From assembly GCF_015356865.1 (NCBI RefSeq), contig NZ_JAAFZA010000030.1, forward strand, positions 1 through 64,000: a DNA stretch of 64,000 nt. Reading direction: 5' to 3'. This stretch comes from Catenulispora pinisilvae (lineage in GTDB: Bacteria; Actinomycetota; Actinomycetes; Streptomycetales; Catenulisporaceae). A program made the position numbers and the translations under genes. Of the stretch, positions 51,291 through 60,915 are shown one piece after another. Below the pieces are notes generated by a model that was given only the letters and a program-made list of their open reading frames with translations, was not told where the DNA came from and ran no database searches. The first letter of the stretch is position 1. The number at the start of each line of letters is the position of its first letter.

Positions 51291-52576
51291 GGGGCCTCCA
51301 GACCGCCGTCGGGCCGGCGCACCTGGGCCGACCAGCGCTCGTGCAGGAACTTCACCGGCGGGAACTTGGCCGCGGCACTCTCGTCGAGCTCGATGCCCCA
51401 GCCCGGCGCGTCCGACGGGTACAGGTGCCCCTCGCGCACGACCGGCGTGCCGGGAAAGACCTCGTGGGTGGCGTCGTTGTAGGTGTGCGACTCCTGATAG
51501 CCGAACGCCGGGGTGGAGATGTCGACGGCGAGGTTGGCCGCGACGCCGACCGGGGAGATGTCGCCCGGCGAGTGGAACGCGGTGCGCACCCCGAGCAGCT
51601 CGCACAGGGCGACGATCTTGCGGGTCGGGGTCAGGCCGCCGACCGAGGAGGTGTGCAGGCGCAACAGATCGACACCGCCGTCGCGGACCAAGCGGACGGC
51701 GTCCGGCACCGAACCGAGTTGTTCGCCTACTGCGATGGGCACCGGAGATGCTTCTCGCACCTCGGGCAGCCGGTCGTAGAGCTCGGGGGCGATGACGTCT
51801 TCGAGGAAGGAAAGCCGGTAGGGCTCCAAGGCCCGCGCCAGAACCACGGCCTGCTTCGGGGTGAGCCGGCTGTGCACGTCGTGCATCAGATTGACCGCGT
51901 CGCCCAGGCGCTCGCGGGCGGCGGCGAACAGCCGCGGGGCGGCCCGCAGGTACTGCTCGACGGCCCAGCCGTCCGGGTGCGGCGAGCGCGGGTAGCCGCC
52001 GGGGGCGCCGGGCGCGCCGTACGTGCCCAGGCCCGGGCCGCCGACCTGGAGCCGGACGTTCCGGTAGCCCTCCTCGATCAGCTTCTCCGCCTGGTCGAGG
52101 GTGTCGTCGATGGTCGGTCCGGCGGCGTGCGAGTACACCTCCACCGCGGCCCGGCTGCGGCCGCCGAGCAGTTCGTAGACCGGCATCCCCGCGCGCTTCG
52201 CGGCGATGTCCCACAGCGCCTGATCGAGCCCTGATAAGGCGTTGTTGAGCACCGGCCCGTTGCGCCAGTACGACGAGTAGTGCACCAGGCGGGTGATGTC
52301 CTCGATGTCGGCCGGGTGCCGGCCGACGGCCAGCGGACCGACGTGCTCGTCGACCGCGGCGGCCACCGCGGCGTAGCGCTGGGTGAAGGTGGCGCAGCCC
52401 AGGCCGTACAGACCGTCGTCGCTGGTGTCGACCCGCACCACGATCAGCGGCGCGCCCTCGGGGGCGGTGACGACGGCCCGGACGCGGGTGATTCGCAGGC
52501 TGTCGCGCGCGGCCCACGGGGGCTGGGCTTGCGGGAGGGCGCCGGACGCGTCGAGCAGGCGGTTCGGGTCGTTCAC
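51287..52576 (-). CDS. Enolase-superfamily sugar-acid dehydratase, RspA/ManD-like
   Basis: 429 aa. The N-terminal cap has LIVVRVDTSDDGLYGLGCATFTQR and YWRNGPVLNNALSGLDQALWDI. In the barrel, the metal ligands are the Asp of MHDVHSRLTP, the Glu of SFLEDVIAPE and the Glu of IAVGEQLGS, and the FHSPGDISP motif carries the catalytic His. This is the mannonate dehydratase / RspA (starvation-sensing) group. Start GTG 52576 (VNDPNRLL). The coupled SDR gene suggests oxidation of a sugar acid and its dehydration. Divergent LacI with an operator is adjacent. Confidence 0.9.
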   Translation of the reverse strand: MNDPNRLLDASGALPQAQPPWAARDSLRITRVRAVVTAPEGAPLIVVRVDTSDDGLYGLGCATFTQRYAAVAAAVDEHVGPLAVGRHPADIEDITRLVHYSSYWRNGPVLNNALSGLDQALWDIAAKRAGMPVYELLGGRSRAAVEVYSHAAGPTIDDTLDQAEKLIEEGYRNVRLQVGGPGLGTYGAPGAPGGYPRSPHPDGWAVEQYLRAAPRLFAAARERLGDAVNLMHDVHSRLTPKQAVVLARALEPYRLSFLEDVIAPELYDRLPEVREASPVPIAVGEQLGSVPDAVRLVRDGGVDLLRLHTSSVGGLTPTRKIVALCELLGVRTAFHSPGDISPVGVAANLAVDISTPAFGYQESHTYNDATHEVFPGTPVVREGHLYPSDAPGWGIELDESAAAKFPPVKFLHERWSAQVRRPDGGLEAP

Positions 52577-52628
52577 GGTGTGTTGTGTCCCTTCCCCAGA
52601 AGGCGCGCCGGTGTGCTTGCGGCCGATG

Positions 52629-52640
52629 CAAAACGTTTTG
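52629..52640. promoter_or_regulatory. LacI operator CAAAACGTTTTG
   Basis: A perfect 12-bp palindrome, part of TGCAAAACGTTTTGTA, in the 125-bp gap between the divergent dehydratase and LacI genes. It matches the CG-centred AAACGTTT type of LacI/GalR operators and should control both directions. Confidence 0.8.
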
Positions 52641-52701
52641 TACTGTGGTGACAGTAGGATTTCACGCACCTCGTCGGCGTGTCAACGATTCGGAGAGCTC
52701 A

Positions 52702-53718
52702 GTGGCGCAGCAGGGCCGCAGGCGGCACGTCAGCATCACCGACGTCGCGGCCCAGGCGGGGGTGAGCATCACGACGGTGTCGCACGTGCTGTCCGGTCAG
52801 CGGCCGGTGTCGGCGGCGACCACGGCGAAGGTGCGGCAGGTGATCGCCGAGCTCGGATACGAGCCCAACCAGCTGGCCCGGGGACTGCGGCTCCAGCGCA
52901 CGAACACCGTCGCCCTGGTCATCCCGGACATCACCAACCCCTTCTACCCGCTGATCGCCCGCGGCCTCCAGAACGTCCTGGGCCCGGCGGGCATACAAGT
53001 CCTGGTCACCAGCACGGACGCCGACCCGGCCGTGGAGGACGCGGCGGTCCAGCAGATGATCACCCGCCGCGTCGACGGCCTGGCCTTCGCCGGCTACCAG
53101 GCCGACCACCGCCGGGTCGCCGCGGCCGCCGAAGTCGGCATCCCGGTGGTGCTGCTCGGCGGCCGCACGACCCGACCGGGCATCGACGTGGTCAGCGCCG
53201 ACGACGTGGCCGGCGGCGAGATCGCGACCGAGTACCTGATCACCCGCGCCTACCGCCGCATCGCCTTCATCACCGGCGCCGACCGCGTCGGCTCCCCCGC
53301 CAACCGCGTCCTGGGCCACCGCCACGCCCTGCGCGAGGCGGGCCTGCCGTACTCGGCGCGGCTGGTCGTCCGCGAGGAGATCAGCCGCGACGGCGGCGCG
53401 CGAGCGATGGCGCGGCTCCTGTCCCTGCGGCAAGCCCCGGACGCGGTGCTGTGCACGAACGACGTGACAGCGCTCGGCGCGCTGGACGCGGCGAAGGGCG
53501 CCGGGCTGCGGGTGCCGCAGGACGTGGCGGTGATGGGGTTCGACGACATCGAGATCGCCTCGCTGACCACACCCCCGCTCACAACGGTGTCGATCCGCCC
53601 GCTGGAGCAGGGCGAGGCGACCGGGCGGCTGCTGTTGGGGCGGCTGGACGGGTCGGCGCCGCGAGAGGCGCAGCGGATTCTGTTCGATCCGGCGGTGGTA
53701 CGGCGGGAGTCGGCTTAG
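52702..53718 (+). CDS. LacI family regulator of the sugar-acid cluster
   Basis: 338 aa. Helix-turn-helix VAAQAGVSITTVSHVLSGQ and hinge PNQLARGLRLQRTN at residues 10-60, then a periplasmic-binding-like effector domain (VIPDITNPFYPLIARGL, AVMGFDDIEIASL). Divergent from the RspA-like dehydratase with one operator between them, so it probably represses both in the absence of a sugar acid. GTG start at 52702 with GGAGAG just upstream. Confidence 0.93.
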   Translation: MAQQGRRRHVSITDVAAQAGVSITTVSHVLSGQRPVSAATTAKVRQVIAELGYEPNQLARGLRLQRTNTVALVIPDITNPFYPLIARGLQNVLGPAGIQVLVTSTDADPAVEDAAVQQMITRRVDGLAFAGYQADHRRVAAAAEVGIPVVLLGGRTTRPGIDVVSADDVAGGEIATEYLITRAYRRIAFITGADRVGSPANRVLGHRHALREAGLPYSARLVVREEISRDGGARAMARLLSLRQAPDAVLCTNDVTALGALDAAKGAGLRVPQDVAVMGFDDIEIASLTTPPLTTVSIRPLEQGEATGRLLLGRLDGSAPREAQRILFDPAVVRRESA

Positions 53719-53768
53719 CCAGTGCCCTGACTACTATCGATGAACGTTGTCACCGAGCGGAAACACAT

Positions 53769-53803
53769 GAGTCCCGTGGCGGCGGGCGACCGCCACGGGA
53801 CTC
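53769..53803. terminator. Hairpin after LacI gene
   Basis: Perfect 14-bp arms GAGTCCCGTGGCGG / CCGCCACGGGACTC (53769-53782 and 53790-53803) with a 7-nt loop, between the convergent LacI and WD40 genes. Confidence 0.85.
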
Positions 53804-53915
53804 CCTACATCGGTTGATGCCGGCACTTGGGGGGTATGTGCCACCAACCTACGCTGGATAGTAGCAGTGTTCGAACATGGTGCAGCGGTGGCGTGTTGAG
53901 GGTGGCGCGCGCCGC

Positions 53916-56123
53916 TCAGCGCCGGGTCAGGTGGACGATTTCCTGGTCGAGCAGGACCACCAGGCCGCCGTCCGGAGTTCCCGCCACCGCCCGCACCTGG
54001 CCCCTCGTGGGGAAGGTCAGGTCCGGGCCGACTTGTTCGCCGGTGGCCAAGTCCAGGATGTCCAGGCTCGCGTCGCCGTCGGCGATGATCACCGGGCGGC
54101 CGTCGGGCCCCAGCGTCGTCACCGCCAACACCGATCTGTTCGGACCGGGCAGCGGGGCGCCGAGCGGGGTGCGGTCGGTCAGGTCCCAGCGCCGGGTGGT
54201 CCAGTCGCAGGCGGCGCTGACCAGGATCGGCCGGCCGGCGAGCAGGCCGGTGGCCAAGGCCGTGATCTCCGCTGTGTGCCCGGTCAGGGGCTCGCCGATG
54301 GGCTCGGCGGTGAGCATGTCCCACAGCCGGATCGTGTGGTCGCAGCTACCGGTGACGGCGACGGGGCGACCTTCGACGATCGCCGTGGCCGCCGCGGTGA
54401 TCCGGTCGGTGTGGCCTTCGAGGCGCTCTGCGACCTGTCGGCCGGCTGTCAGATCCCAGATATAGACGTGCGGACCGGTCTCGTCACCGTAGACGCTGGT
54501 GACCGCCAGCACGCGGCCGTCGGCCTCGGCGACCGCGAGGACCCCGATGCCACGGTGGTACCTGGGGTTCTCGACCGGATCACCCAGCGGGTCGCCGATC
54601 TGCTCGCCGGTGTCCAGGTCCCACAGGCGCACCATCGCGTCGGGGTGTCCGCCGCCGGAGACCGCGACCGGGCGGCCGTCCACCACCGCACTCGCCACCG
54701 TGACCGCCACGCTCTCCTGGCGCGCCAAGGGGTCGCCTTCCGGGCGGCCGGTGGCGAGGTCCCACATGCGGATGGCGCCCGCGGAGTGGCCGCCGAAGGA
54801 GACGGGGCCGTGGGTACCGCCCGCGACGACGACCGGGCGGCCGTCCACCACCGCCGTCGCCAGGCCCATCAGGCCGGTGTGGTCGGCGGTGCTCACGAAG
54901 ACCGGCCCGACGTCCGGCCCCGACTCCGCCTTGCACAGCGCCATCGCCCACACCCCGCCGGCGTGGCCGGTCAAGGGTTCGCCCTCAGCCGACCCGGTGG
55001 CCAGGTCCCACAGCCGCACGGTTCCGTCGTCACCGGCGCTGACGGCGATCCGGCGGTCGCCCAGGCCCATCGTCTGGAGCACCCGCACCGGGCCGATATG
55101 GCCGCGCAGAGGTTCCCCGACCAGCTTTTCCCGAGACCGGTCGCGGATGCGGAGGGTGCCGTCCTCGCCGGCGGTGACGATGTGCTCCCAGTCCTCCGCC
55201 ACCGCGGTCACCTTGCCTTCGTGCCCTGATTCGCCCGGCTTCATGAAGCCGTCGGGGGTCACGTTCCACCGGCGCAGCTTTCCGTCCTCGCCGCCGATAC
55301 GCGCGTCCGGGAAGCCGAGGAGGTGCGTCCCGACCGAGGCCGCGCTGACGCTACCGAAACTGAGGTAGGGCGAGCCCTGGTCCCAGCCCTGGGTCAGGTC
55401 CCACAGGTTCGCGTCCCAGTCGCCGGTGACCGCGATGTTCCGGCCGCGGACCGCCCACGCCGTAGCCTCGCGGACCGAGGGACCGGTCAGCGCTTCGCCG
55501 ACCTGTCGGCGGGTGCTCAGATCCCACAGGCGGACCACACCGTCCAGATCCGCGGTGGCCAGGACCGGGTGTCCGGCCAGCAGCGCCTCGACGACTTCCA
55601 GCACCGACGCGGTGTGGCCGGACACCGGTTCGCCGATCGGTTCCTCGGTGGTCGTGTTCCAGACCTGGACGGCGCCGTCCCAGCCGCCGGTGAGCCCGAG
55701 GTTGCGGCCGAGGCCGAGGTTGTCGTCGAGGATCAGCGGCAGGGGGCCGGGGCCGTGGTTCGCGACCATGCGGCGCAGCGCCGAGTTGCTGAAGGTGCCC
55801 ACGCTCCAGCGCACGTCCCAGGCCGCCGGAGGCTCGCCGGGGACGTCGGCCGCCATGATGCGAGCCGCGAAGGCGGGGTCTCCATAGCGCGCGGCGTCCA
55901 GCGCCAACACGTGCCGTCGCGCTGCGGCGCTCTCGTCCCGGTGCCAGAACACCGAGGTGCGGTAGACCATCGCAGCCAGCAGCGCGTCCGGGCCGGTCGC
56001 GGCGTCGAGCAGCGCCAACACCTCGTCGGGGTCGGCGTTCACCAACCACTGCTGGTCAGACAGAAGGTCAGTGGTCTGCTTGTCAGTGGTCTGCTTGTCA
56101 GTGGTCTGCTGAGCATCGGGCAC
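53916..56123 (-). CDS. WD40-repeat protein
   Basis: 735 aa. From about residue 150 to the end lie many repeats ending in WDL or WDM-like dipeptides (AVQVWNTT, VRLWDLSTR, IRMWDLATG, IRLWDMLTA, TRRWDLTDR), giving a beta-propeller of probably two blades groups. The N-terminal 140 residues are helical. No kinase or caspase domain, which often partner with WD40 in actinomycetes. Probable protein-interaction scaffold. The first residues (QTTDKQTTDKQTTD) are coded by a 15-bp triplicate. ATG 56123. Confidence 0.82.
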   Translation of the reverse strand: MPDAQQTTDKQTTDKQTTDLLSDQQWLVNADPDEVLALLDAATGPDALLAAMVYRTSVFWHRDESAAARRHVLALDAARYGDPAFAARIMAADVPGEPPAAWDVRWSVGTFSNSALRRMVANHGPGPLPLILDDNLGLGRNLGLTGGWDGAVQVWNTTTEEPIGEPVSGHTASVLEVVEALLAGHPVLATADLDGVVRLWDLSTRRQVGEALTGPSVREATAWAVRGRNIAVTGDWDANLWDLTQGWDQGSPYLSFGSVSAASVGTHLLGFPDARIGGEDGKLRRWNVTPDGFMKPGESGHEGKVTAVAEDWEHIVTAGEDGTLRIRDRSREKLVGEPLRGHIGPVRVLQTMGLGDRRIAVSAGDDGTVRLWDLATGSAEGEPLTGHAGGVWAMALCKAESGPDVGPVFVSTADHTGLMGLATAVVDGRPVVVAGGTHGPVSFGGHSAGAIRMWDLATGRPEGDPLARQESVAVTVASAVVDGRPVAVSGGGHPDAMVRLWDLDTGEQIGDPLGDPVENPRYHRGIGVLAVAEADGRVLAVTSVYGDETGPHVYIWDLTAGRQVAERLEGHTDRITAAATAIVEGRPVAVTGSCDHTIRLWDMLTAEPIGEPLTGHTAEITALATGLLAGRPILVSAACDWTTRRWDLTDRTPLGAPLPGPNRSVLAVTTLGPDGRPVIIADGDASLDILDLATGEQVGPDLTFPTRGQVRAVAGTPDGGLVVLLDQEIVHLTRR
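56067..56110 (-). repeat. 15-bp tandem repeat at the WD40 N-terminus
   Basis: GTCAGTGGTCTGCTT is present three times (56067, 56082, 56097; the last partial). It encodes Asp-Lys-Gln-Thr-Thr repeats at residues 4-20. Confidence 0.85.
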
Positions 56124-56204
56124 GACGGCAACCGTAGCCGGGGCCTGCGACGGAAAATCAGGGGCTCAGTCCTCTACCGCCAGCGATCGGGCCATGAAAA
56201 ACCG

Positions 56205-56242
56205 TGTGGCCGAAGTCCGGCGACTACCGGACTTCGGCCACA
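56205..56242. terminator. Hairpin after MMPL transporter gene
   Basis: 15-bp arms GTGGCCGAAGTCCGG / CCGGACTTCGGCCAC with a 6-nt loop (plus one T-A pair). It lies between the MMPL stop and the start of the codirectional WD40 gene, so it probably ends the MMPL transcript. Confidence 0.78.
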
Positions 56243-56290
56243 TGGTCCCTGGCGGCTTAATTCATTGCTGCTTCATTGGCTGCTATCGCG

Positions 56291-58510
56291 CTACCGCCGC
56301 ATCGATGCCTCGGCCGCGGGCCCGTGCTCCTGCGAGCCCTGGCCCTGCGGCACCCCGGCGCCATTGCGTACCGCGTCGGCCCGGCCGGGCCACCAAGCCG
56401 CGTGTCCGACCAGCGCGGTGACCGCCGGGGTGAAGAACATCGCCATCACGAACGCCGCGATCGCGATGCCCGCCGAGATGGCGAAGCCCATCTGGGTCAG
56501 CGTGGACTGGCCGGCCAGCATCAGCGAGGCGAACGAGCCGGCCAGGATCAGGCCGGCCGCGCCGATCGTCGGGCCGGCGTGCCGGACGGCCTCGGCCGCC
56601 GCCTCGCGTGGTGTTTTGCCCGCTCGTGACTCCTCTCGGAGTCGGGTGATCATCAGGATGTTGTAGTCGGTGCCCAGCGCCACCACGAACATGTACATGA
56701 TCACCGGCAGCATGAAGATCAGGCCGTTGTTGCCGCCGGAGTTCTGGAACAGCAGCACCGTGGCGCCCAGGGTCGCCCCGAAGCCCAGTCCCACCGAGGC
56801 CATCAGGTACAGCGGGGCGACGATCGAGCGCAGCACCAGGCCCAGGATCAGGGTGATGATGATGGCCGCGACCGGGAACACCACCGCGTAGTCGTGGTTC
56901 ACCGCCTTGTTGATGTCCACGAAGATCGCGGTCGTCCCGCCGACCAGCGCGCTGGTCCCGGCCGGCGCCGCCTGGTGCGCCGTGGTGCGCAGCGGCCCCT
57001 TGACCGTGTTCATCGCCGCCGACGAAGACGGGTCGTTCTTGAGCGTCACCGAATAGAAGGCCACGGTGTCCGTCGAGTTCGGGAACGGATCGGACACCTG
57101 CGCGACGCCGGGGACCTTGCCGAGCGTGCCCTGATATTGGGTCAGCTCGTCCTTGGTCAGCTTCGCGCCGTTGGTGGACTGCAACATCACCTGGCTGGGC
57201 ATGGTGGCACCGGCCGAGGAGGCGGTCTTCAGCTGGTCCTGCCACACCGTCGACTCCGAGCCCTTGCCCTGCGACCCGGACGAGAGGTCGAAGGTCGGCC
57301 GGAAGCTGAACGCGGCGACCGCCAGCGCGGCCATGACGATCCCCGAGACCGCGGCGTACCGCGCGGGGTGCCGGCCCATCGAGCGCCCGATGCCGGCGAA
57401 GCGCGCGCCCCGGGGTTCGGTCTTCCAGGCCTTCGACGGCCAGAACACCTTGGTCCCGAGCAGCGACACCACCGACGGGATCAGCGTGAGGCCGGCGACC
57501 AGGGTGACCGCGACCGCGATGGCCAGTGCCGGGCCGAGCGAGCGGAACAGGCCGAGCGTGGACAGCGTCAGCGCCATGAAGGACACGATGACCGCGCCGG
57601 CGGCCGACAGGATCGCCTCGCCGGCCTTGGTGACCGCGGCGGCCACCGCTTCCTTCGGCGCGTCCCCGGCGCGCAGCCGCTCTCGATAGCGGAACATGAA
57701 GAACAGGATGTAGTCGGTGCCGACGCCGAACAGCACCACGATCAGCATCGAGGTGACCGAACTGTCGGTCTTCAGGTCGAAGGCCTTGCTGGCCCAGGCG
57801 ATGAGGCCGTCGGCGATCTGCGAGACCACGCCGATGGTGATGATCGGCAGCAGCGCGATGACCGGGCTGCGGAAGATGACCAGCAGCAGGATCAGGATCA
57901 GGCCGATGGTGGCGATGCCGATCAGGGCCTCGGCCTTGTTGCCGGACGACTGTGAGTCCAGGGCCTGCGCGGCATCACCGGTGATGCCGCCCTTCAGACT
58001 GGTGCCGGACAGGTCGGACTGGAGTTGGGTCCGCAGCGCCTTGACCGCGTCGGTCTGCTGTTTGTCCTGCGGGTCGTTCTCCTTGGGCATCTGCACGCCG
58101 ATGGTTTGCAGCTGCTTGTTCGGCGCGGGCTCACCGACCTGAAAGGCGGTCACATCGGGGATGTGCGCGTTCCCCAGCTTGGTGGCCAGCGCGCTCACCG
58201 CCGCTGAGTCGGCGGCGGTGAGCGGGCCGTTGTCGGCACGCTCCAGCACGATCATCGCGGCTGGGGCGGCGGCTTGCGGGAAGGCGGACTCCTGCAGGTT
58301 CAGGGCCTGGATCGACTCGTAGTGGCTGGGCAGGAAGCTGGACTCGTCGGTGGTGGTGGCCAGCTTCGGCGCGAAGCCGACCACGGCGATGGCGACGACC
58401 ACCCAGGCGGCGATCACCCGCCAGGGATGCAGGGCCACCCACCGGCCCAGTCGCGGGAAGAAGCCCCGTTCGGCGGTGACGCCGCGGGCCCCCAGCACTG
58501 CTTCCTTCAT
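56291..58510 (-). CDS. MMPL family transporter (RND superfamily)
   Basis: 739 aa. Twelve predicted helices with two large extracytoplasmic loops, and two proton-relay motifs GVGTDYILFFMFRYRER and ALGTDYNILMITRLREE. MMPL proteins export lipids or lipid-like compounds. Start ATG 58510 (MKEAVLG), with GGGAG five bases upstream; residues before it in the longer frame are not supported. Divergent from a two-component system, which probably controls it. Confidence 0.92.
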   Translation of the reverse strand: MKEAVLGARGVTAERGFFPRLGRWVALHPWRVIAAWVVVAIAVVGFAPKLATTTDESSFLPSHYESIQALNLQESAFPQAAAPAAMIVLERADNGPLTAADSAAVSALATKLGNAHIPDVTAFQVGEPAPNKQLQTIGVQMPKENDPQDKQQTDAVKALRTQLQSDLSGTSLKGGITGDAAQALDSQSSGNKAEALIGIATIGLILILLLVIFRSPVIALLPIITIGVVSQIADGLIAWASKAFDLKTDSSVTSMLIVVLFGVGTDYILFFMFRYRERLRAGDAPKEAVAAAVTKAGEAILSAAGAVIVSFMALTLSTLGLFRSLGPALAIAVAVTLVAGLTLIPSVVSLLGTKVFWPSKAWKTEPRGARFAGIGRSMGRHPARYAAVSGIVMAALAVAAFSFRPTFDLSSGSQGKGSESTVWQDQLKTASSAGATMPSQVMLQSTNGAKLTKDELTQYQGTLGKVPGVAQVSDPFPNSTDTVAFYSVTLKNDPSSSAAMNTVKGPLRTTAHQAAPAGTSALVGGTTAIFVDINKAVNHDYAVVFPVAAIIITLILGLVLRSIVAPLYLMASVGLGFGATLGATVLLFQNSGGNNGLIFMLPVIMYMFVVALGTDYNILMITRLREESRAGKTPREAAAEAVRHAGPTIGAAGLILAGSFASLMLAGQSTLTQMGFAISAGIAIAAFVMAMFFTPAVTALVGHAAWWPGRADAVRNGAGVPQGQGSQEHGPAAEASMRR

Positions 58511-58774
58511 GATCTCCCTCTCACCAGGGTGCCGGCATCGCCTGGACATCCCGTATCGCCACTAGGCGCCGACACGCACGGCCGAGCCCGGATTCGAGCC
58601 TAGAGAGGCCCGCGTTCGCGTTCACCGTCCCCAGGTGCCGAATTAGCCCCTCCGTGTGGCACCCCGGTACTAGGGCAAGCCCATCCCCAGGGCTGACGAC
58701 ACCTTGTCGGGCATGCGACTATCGTCGATCCAGGCCAGTTCATCGGCCCGTTCAGCAGGAGGTGACGGAAAACC
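58511..58774. promoter_or_regulatory. Divergent region, MMPL / two-component system
   Basis: 264 bp. It holds the histidine kinase ribosome-binding site GGAGGTG at 58758-58764 and a GGTGCC-N18-GGCACC dyad at about 58634-58663 that might bind a response regulator. No gene is apparent. Confidence 0.4.
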
Positions 58775-60205
58775 ATGGTGGACCTCCTGGTCAGGAGTGG
58801 GGCGCGGGACGACAGCGCGGCCGCGGTACCAGCCGGGCCGGTGCCGGCCCCGGGCGGCGACCCCCGCGGCGCCGCAGACCCGGCAGGCCCGGCAGACCCG
58901 GCGAACCCGCCGGTGCCGGTGCGGCCGGTGAGCCCCGGCTTCGAATGGCCGCGGGCGGCGCGTGGTGTGCAGGCCGCGTTCCGGGGCCACAGCTACCGGC
59001 AGGACGTGGTCCTGGCCCTGACCGTCTTCCTGCTCACCTTGCTGCCCTCGCAGGCCGGCCAAGGCTCGGAGCTGTTGCACGCCTCCGCACTGCTGGTGGT
59101 CACCTCGGTGCTGTCGTCCGCGGCGGTGATCTGGCGGCGGGCGGCGCCGGTCACGATGTACACGCTGGTGCTCGCCGCCTGCACCGCGGAATGGGCGGGG
59201 GCGCAGAGTTCGGCCACCGACATCAGCTGGATGATCTGCCTCTACACCGTCGCCAGGTACCGCTCGATGCGGACGCTGCGCTTCGCGCTGGGCGCGATCG
59301 TGCCGGCCCTGGCCGTGCTGTTCTACCGGATGCCGCCGGTCCAGGGCCCGATCCTGGTCTCGCTGTTCTTCCTCGGTACCGGCATCGCGGCCAGCGCCGC
59401 CCTCGGCCTGATGGCCCGGGAGCGCCAGGCCCAGCTCGCCGCGCTGGCCGAGCGTGCCCACCACGCCGAGCAGGAGCGCGAGCAGCGGGCCCGGCTGGCG
59501 GTGCTGGCCGAGCGCGCCCGATTCTCCCGGGAGACCCACGACATCGTCGGGCACAGCCTGGCGGTGATCATCGGGCTGGCCGACGGCGGCGCGCGCCAGG
59601 TCGAGGCGCATCCGTGGCGGGGCCGTCAGGTGTTCGAGCTGATCGCCGAGACCAGCCGGCAGTCGTTGTCGGACCTGCGGCACACGCTCGGCGCGCTGCG
59701 CGAACACGGTCCGGGCCGGGACGGCGACGGGATCGGCGGCTTCGGCGGGCTCGGCGGCATCGGCGCCGAGGCGTTCTCGCCCCAGCCGGGGATGGCCGAC
59801 ATCTCGGACCTGTTGGACCGGACCCGCTCGGCCGGGCCCCGGGTCTCGTGCCGGACCAGCGGCGAGACCGCGGCGCTGCCGCGCGGTCTCCAGTCGGCGG
59901 TCTACCGCATCGTGCAGGAGTCGCTGACCAACTGCCTCAAGCACGCCGGGCCGGACACCAACGTGCGGGTGGTGATCGAGGCCGACGCGCGGACGCTGAA
60001 GCTGAGCATCGCCGACACCGGTCCGGCCGGGGTGCGCCGGGGCCTGTCGGCGCCGCCGGATTCGCGGGATTCGCGCGGCCAGGGCCTGGCCGGGGTCCGG
60101 GAGCGCGCGGCGCTGGCCGGCGGGAAGGCCGAGGCCGGACCGAACGAGGCCGGCGGTTGGACCGTGGCCGCCCGGTTCCCGCTGCTGCCGGCCGGGGAGG
60201 TGTGA
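58775..60205 (+). CDS. Sensor histidine kinase, NarL/DesK type
   Basis: 476 aa. A Pro-rich cytoplasmic start of about 65 residues is followed by four or five transmembrane helices (about 70-190), a dimerisation segment, then the HisKA_3 H-box SRETHDIVGHS (His at about 255) and the HATPase motifs ESLTNCLKHAG, IADTGPAG and GQGLAGVRERAALAGG. The canonical DxGxG is here DTGPAG. It senses a membrane or envelope signal and phosphorylates the response regulator just downstream. ATG 58775 follows GGAGGTG. Confidence 0.93.
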   Translation: MVDLLVRSGARDDSAAAVPAGPVPAPGGDPRGAADPAGPADPANPPVPVRPVSPGFEWPRAARGVQAAFRGHSYRQDVVLALTVFLLTLLPSQAGQGSELLHASALLVVTSVLSSAAVIWRRAAPVTMYTLVLAACTAEWAGAQSSATDISWMICLYTVARYRSMRTLRFALGAIVPALAVLFYRMPPVQGPILVSLFFLGTGIAASAALGLMARERQAQLAALAERAHHAEQEREQRARLAVLAERARFSRETHDIVGHSLAVIIGLADGGARQVEAHPWRGRQVFELIAETSRQSLSDLRHTLGALREHGPGRDGDGIGGFGGLGGIGAEAFSPQPGMADISDLLDRTRSAGPRVSCRTSGETAALPRGLQSAVYRIVQESLTNCLKHAGPDTNVRVVIEADARTLKLSIADTGPAGVRRGLSAPPDSRDSRGQGLAGVRERAALAGGKAEAGPNEAGGWTVAARFPLLPAGEV

Positions 60206-60213
60206 GGGCGTCG

Positions 60214-60879
60214 ATGACCAGCATTCTGATCGTCGACGACCAGCCCTTGCAGCGGATGGGCTTCCGCATGGTGCTGGAGACCGAGCCCGGGGTCAGCATC
60301 GTGGGCGAGGCCGAGAACGGGATCGAGGCCGTGCGCCGGACCGCGGAGCTGTCCCCGGACGTGGTCCTGATGGACATCCGGATGCCGGGGATGGACGGGA
60401 TCGAGGCGACCCGCCAGATCACGGCTTCCGGCGGGCGCTCGCGGGTCCTGGTCCTGACCACGTTCGACCTCGACGAGTACGTCTACGCCGCGCTCCAGGC
60501 CGGCGCCAGCGGCTTCCTGCTGAAGGACGCCCGCCCGGACGAGCTGCTGGCCGGAATCCGGGCGGTCGCGGTCGGCGACGCGGTGGTGGCCCCGGCGCTG
60601 ACCCGCCGGCTGTTGCACGCGTTCGCCAAGGCGCTGCCCGGGCCGGACCGGCGCGCCGCCGAGGATCCGCGGCTGCGGACCCTGACGGAGCGGGAGTTGG
60701 AGGTGCTGCGGGTGGTGGCGACCGGGCTGACCAACACCGAGATCGCCGAGGCGCTGCACCTGTCGGAGTCGACGGTGAAGACGCATGTCAGCCGGGCCAT
60801 GGCGAAGATCGGCGCCCGGGATCGGGTGCAGGCGGTCATCATCGCTTATGACGTGGGGCTGGTGGACCCGCGCGGTTAG
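60214..60879 (+). CDS. LuxR/NarL-type response regulator
   Basis: 221 aa. The receiver has VDDQPLQRMGF, phosphoacceptor Asp in VVLMDIRMPG (about residue 53) and LLKDA; the C-terminal LuxR helix-turn-helix spans LTERELEVLRVVATGLTNTEI and STVKTHVSRAMAKIG. It is co-transcribed with the kinase, whose stop lies 8 bases upstream; an alternative GTG at 60202 would overlap that stop. Probable target: the divergent MMPL transporter. Confidence 0.95.
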   Translation: MTSILIVDDQPLQRMGFRMVLETEPGVSIVGEAENGIEAVRRTAELSPDVVLMDIRMPGMDGIEATRQITASGGRSRVLVLTTFDLDEYVYAALQAGASGFLLKDARPDELLAGIRAVAVGDAVVAPALTRRLLHAFAKALPGPDRRAAEDPRLRTLTERELEVLRVVATGLTNTEIAEALHLSESTVKTHVSRAMAKIGARDRVQAVIIAYDVGLVDPRG

Positions 60880-60915
60880 GGCCTAGTTGATCTTTCAAGG
60901 GTTGGGTGGGGGCTT

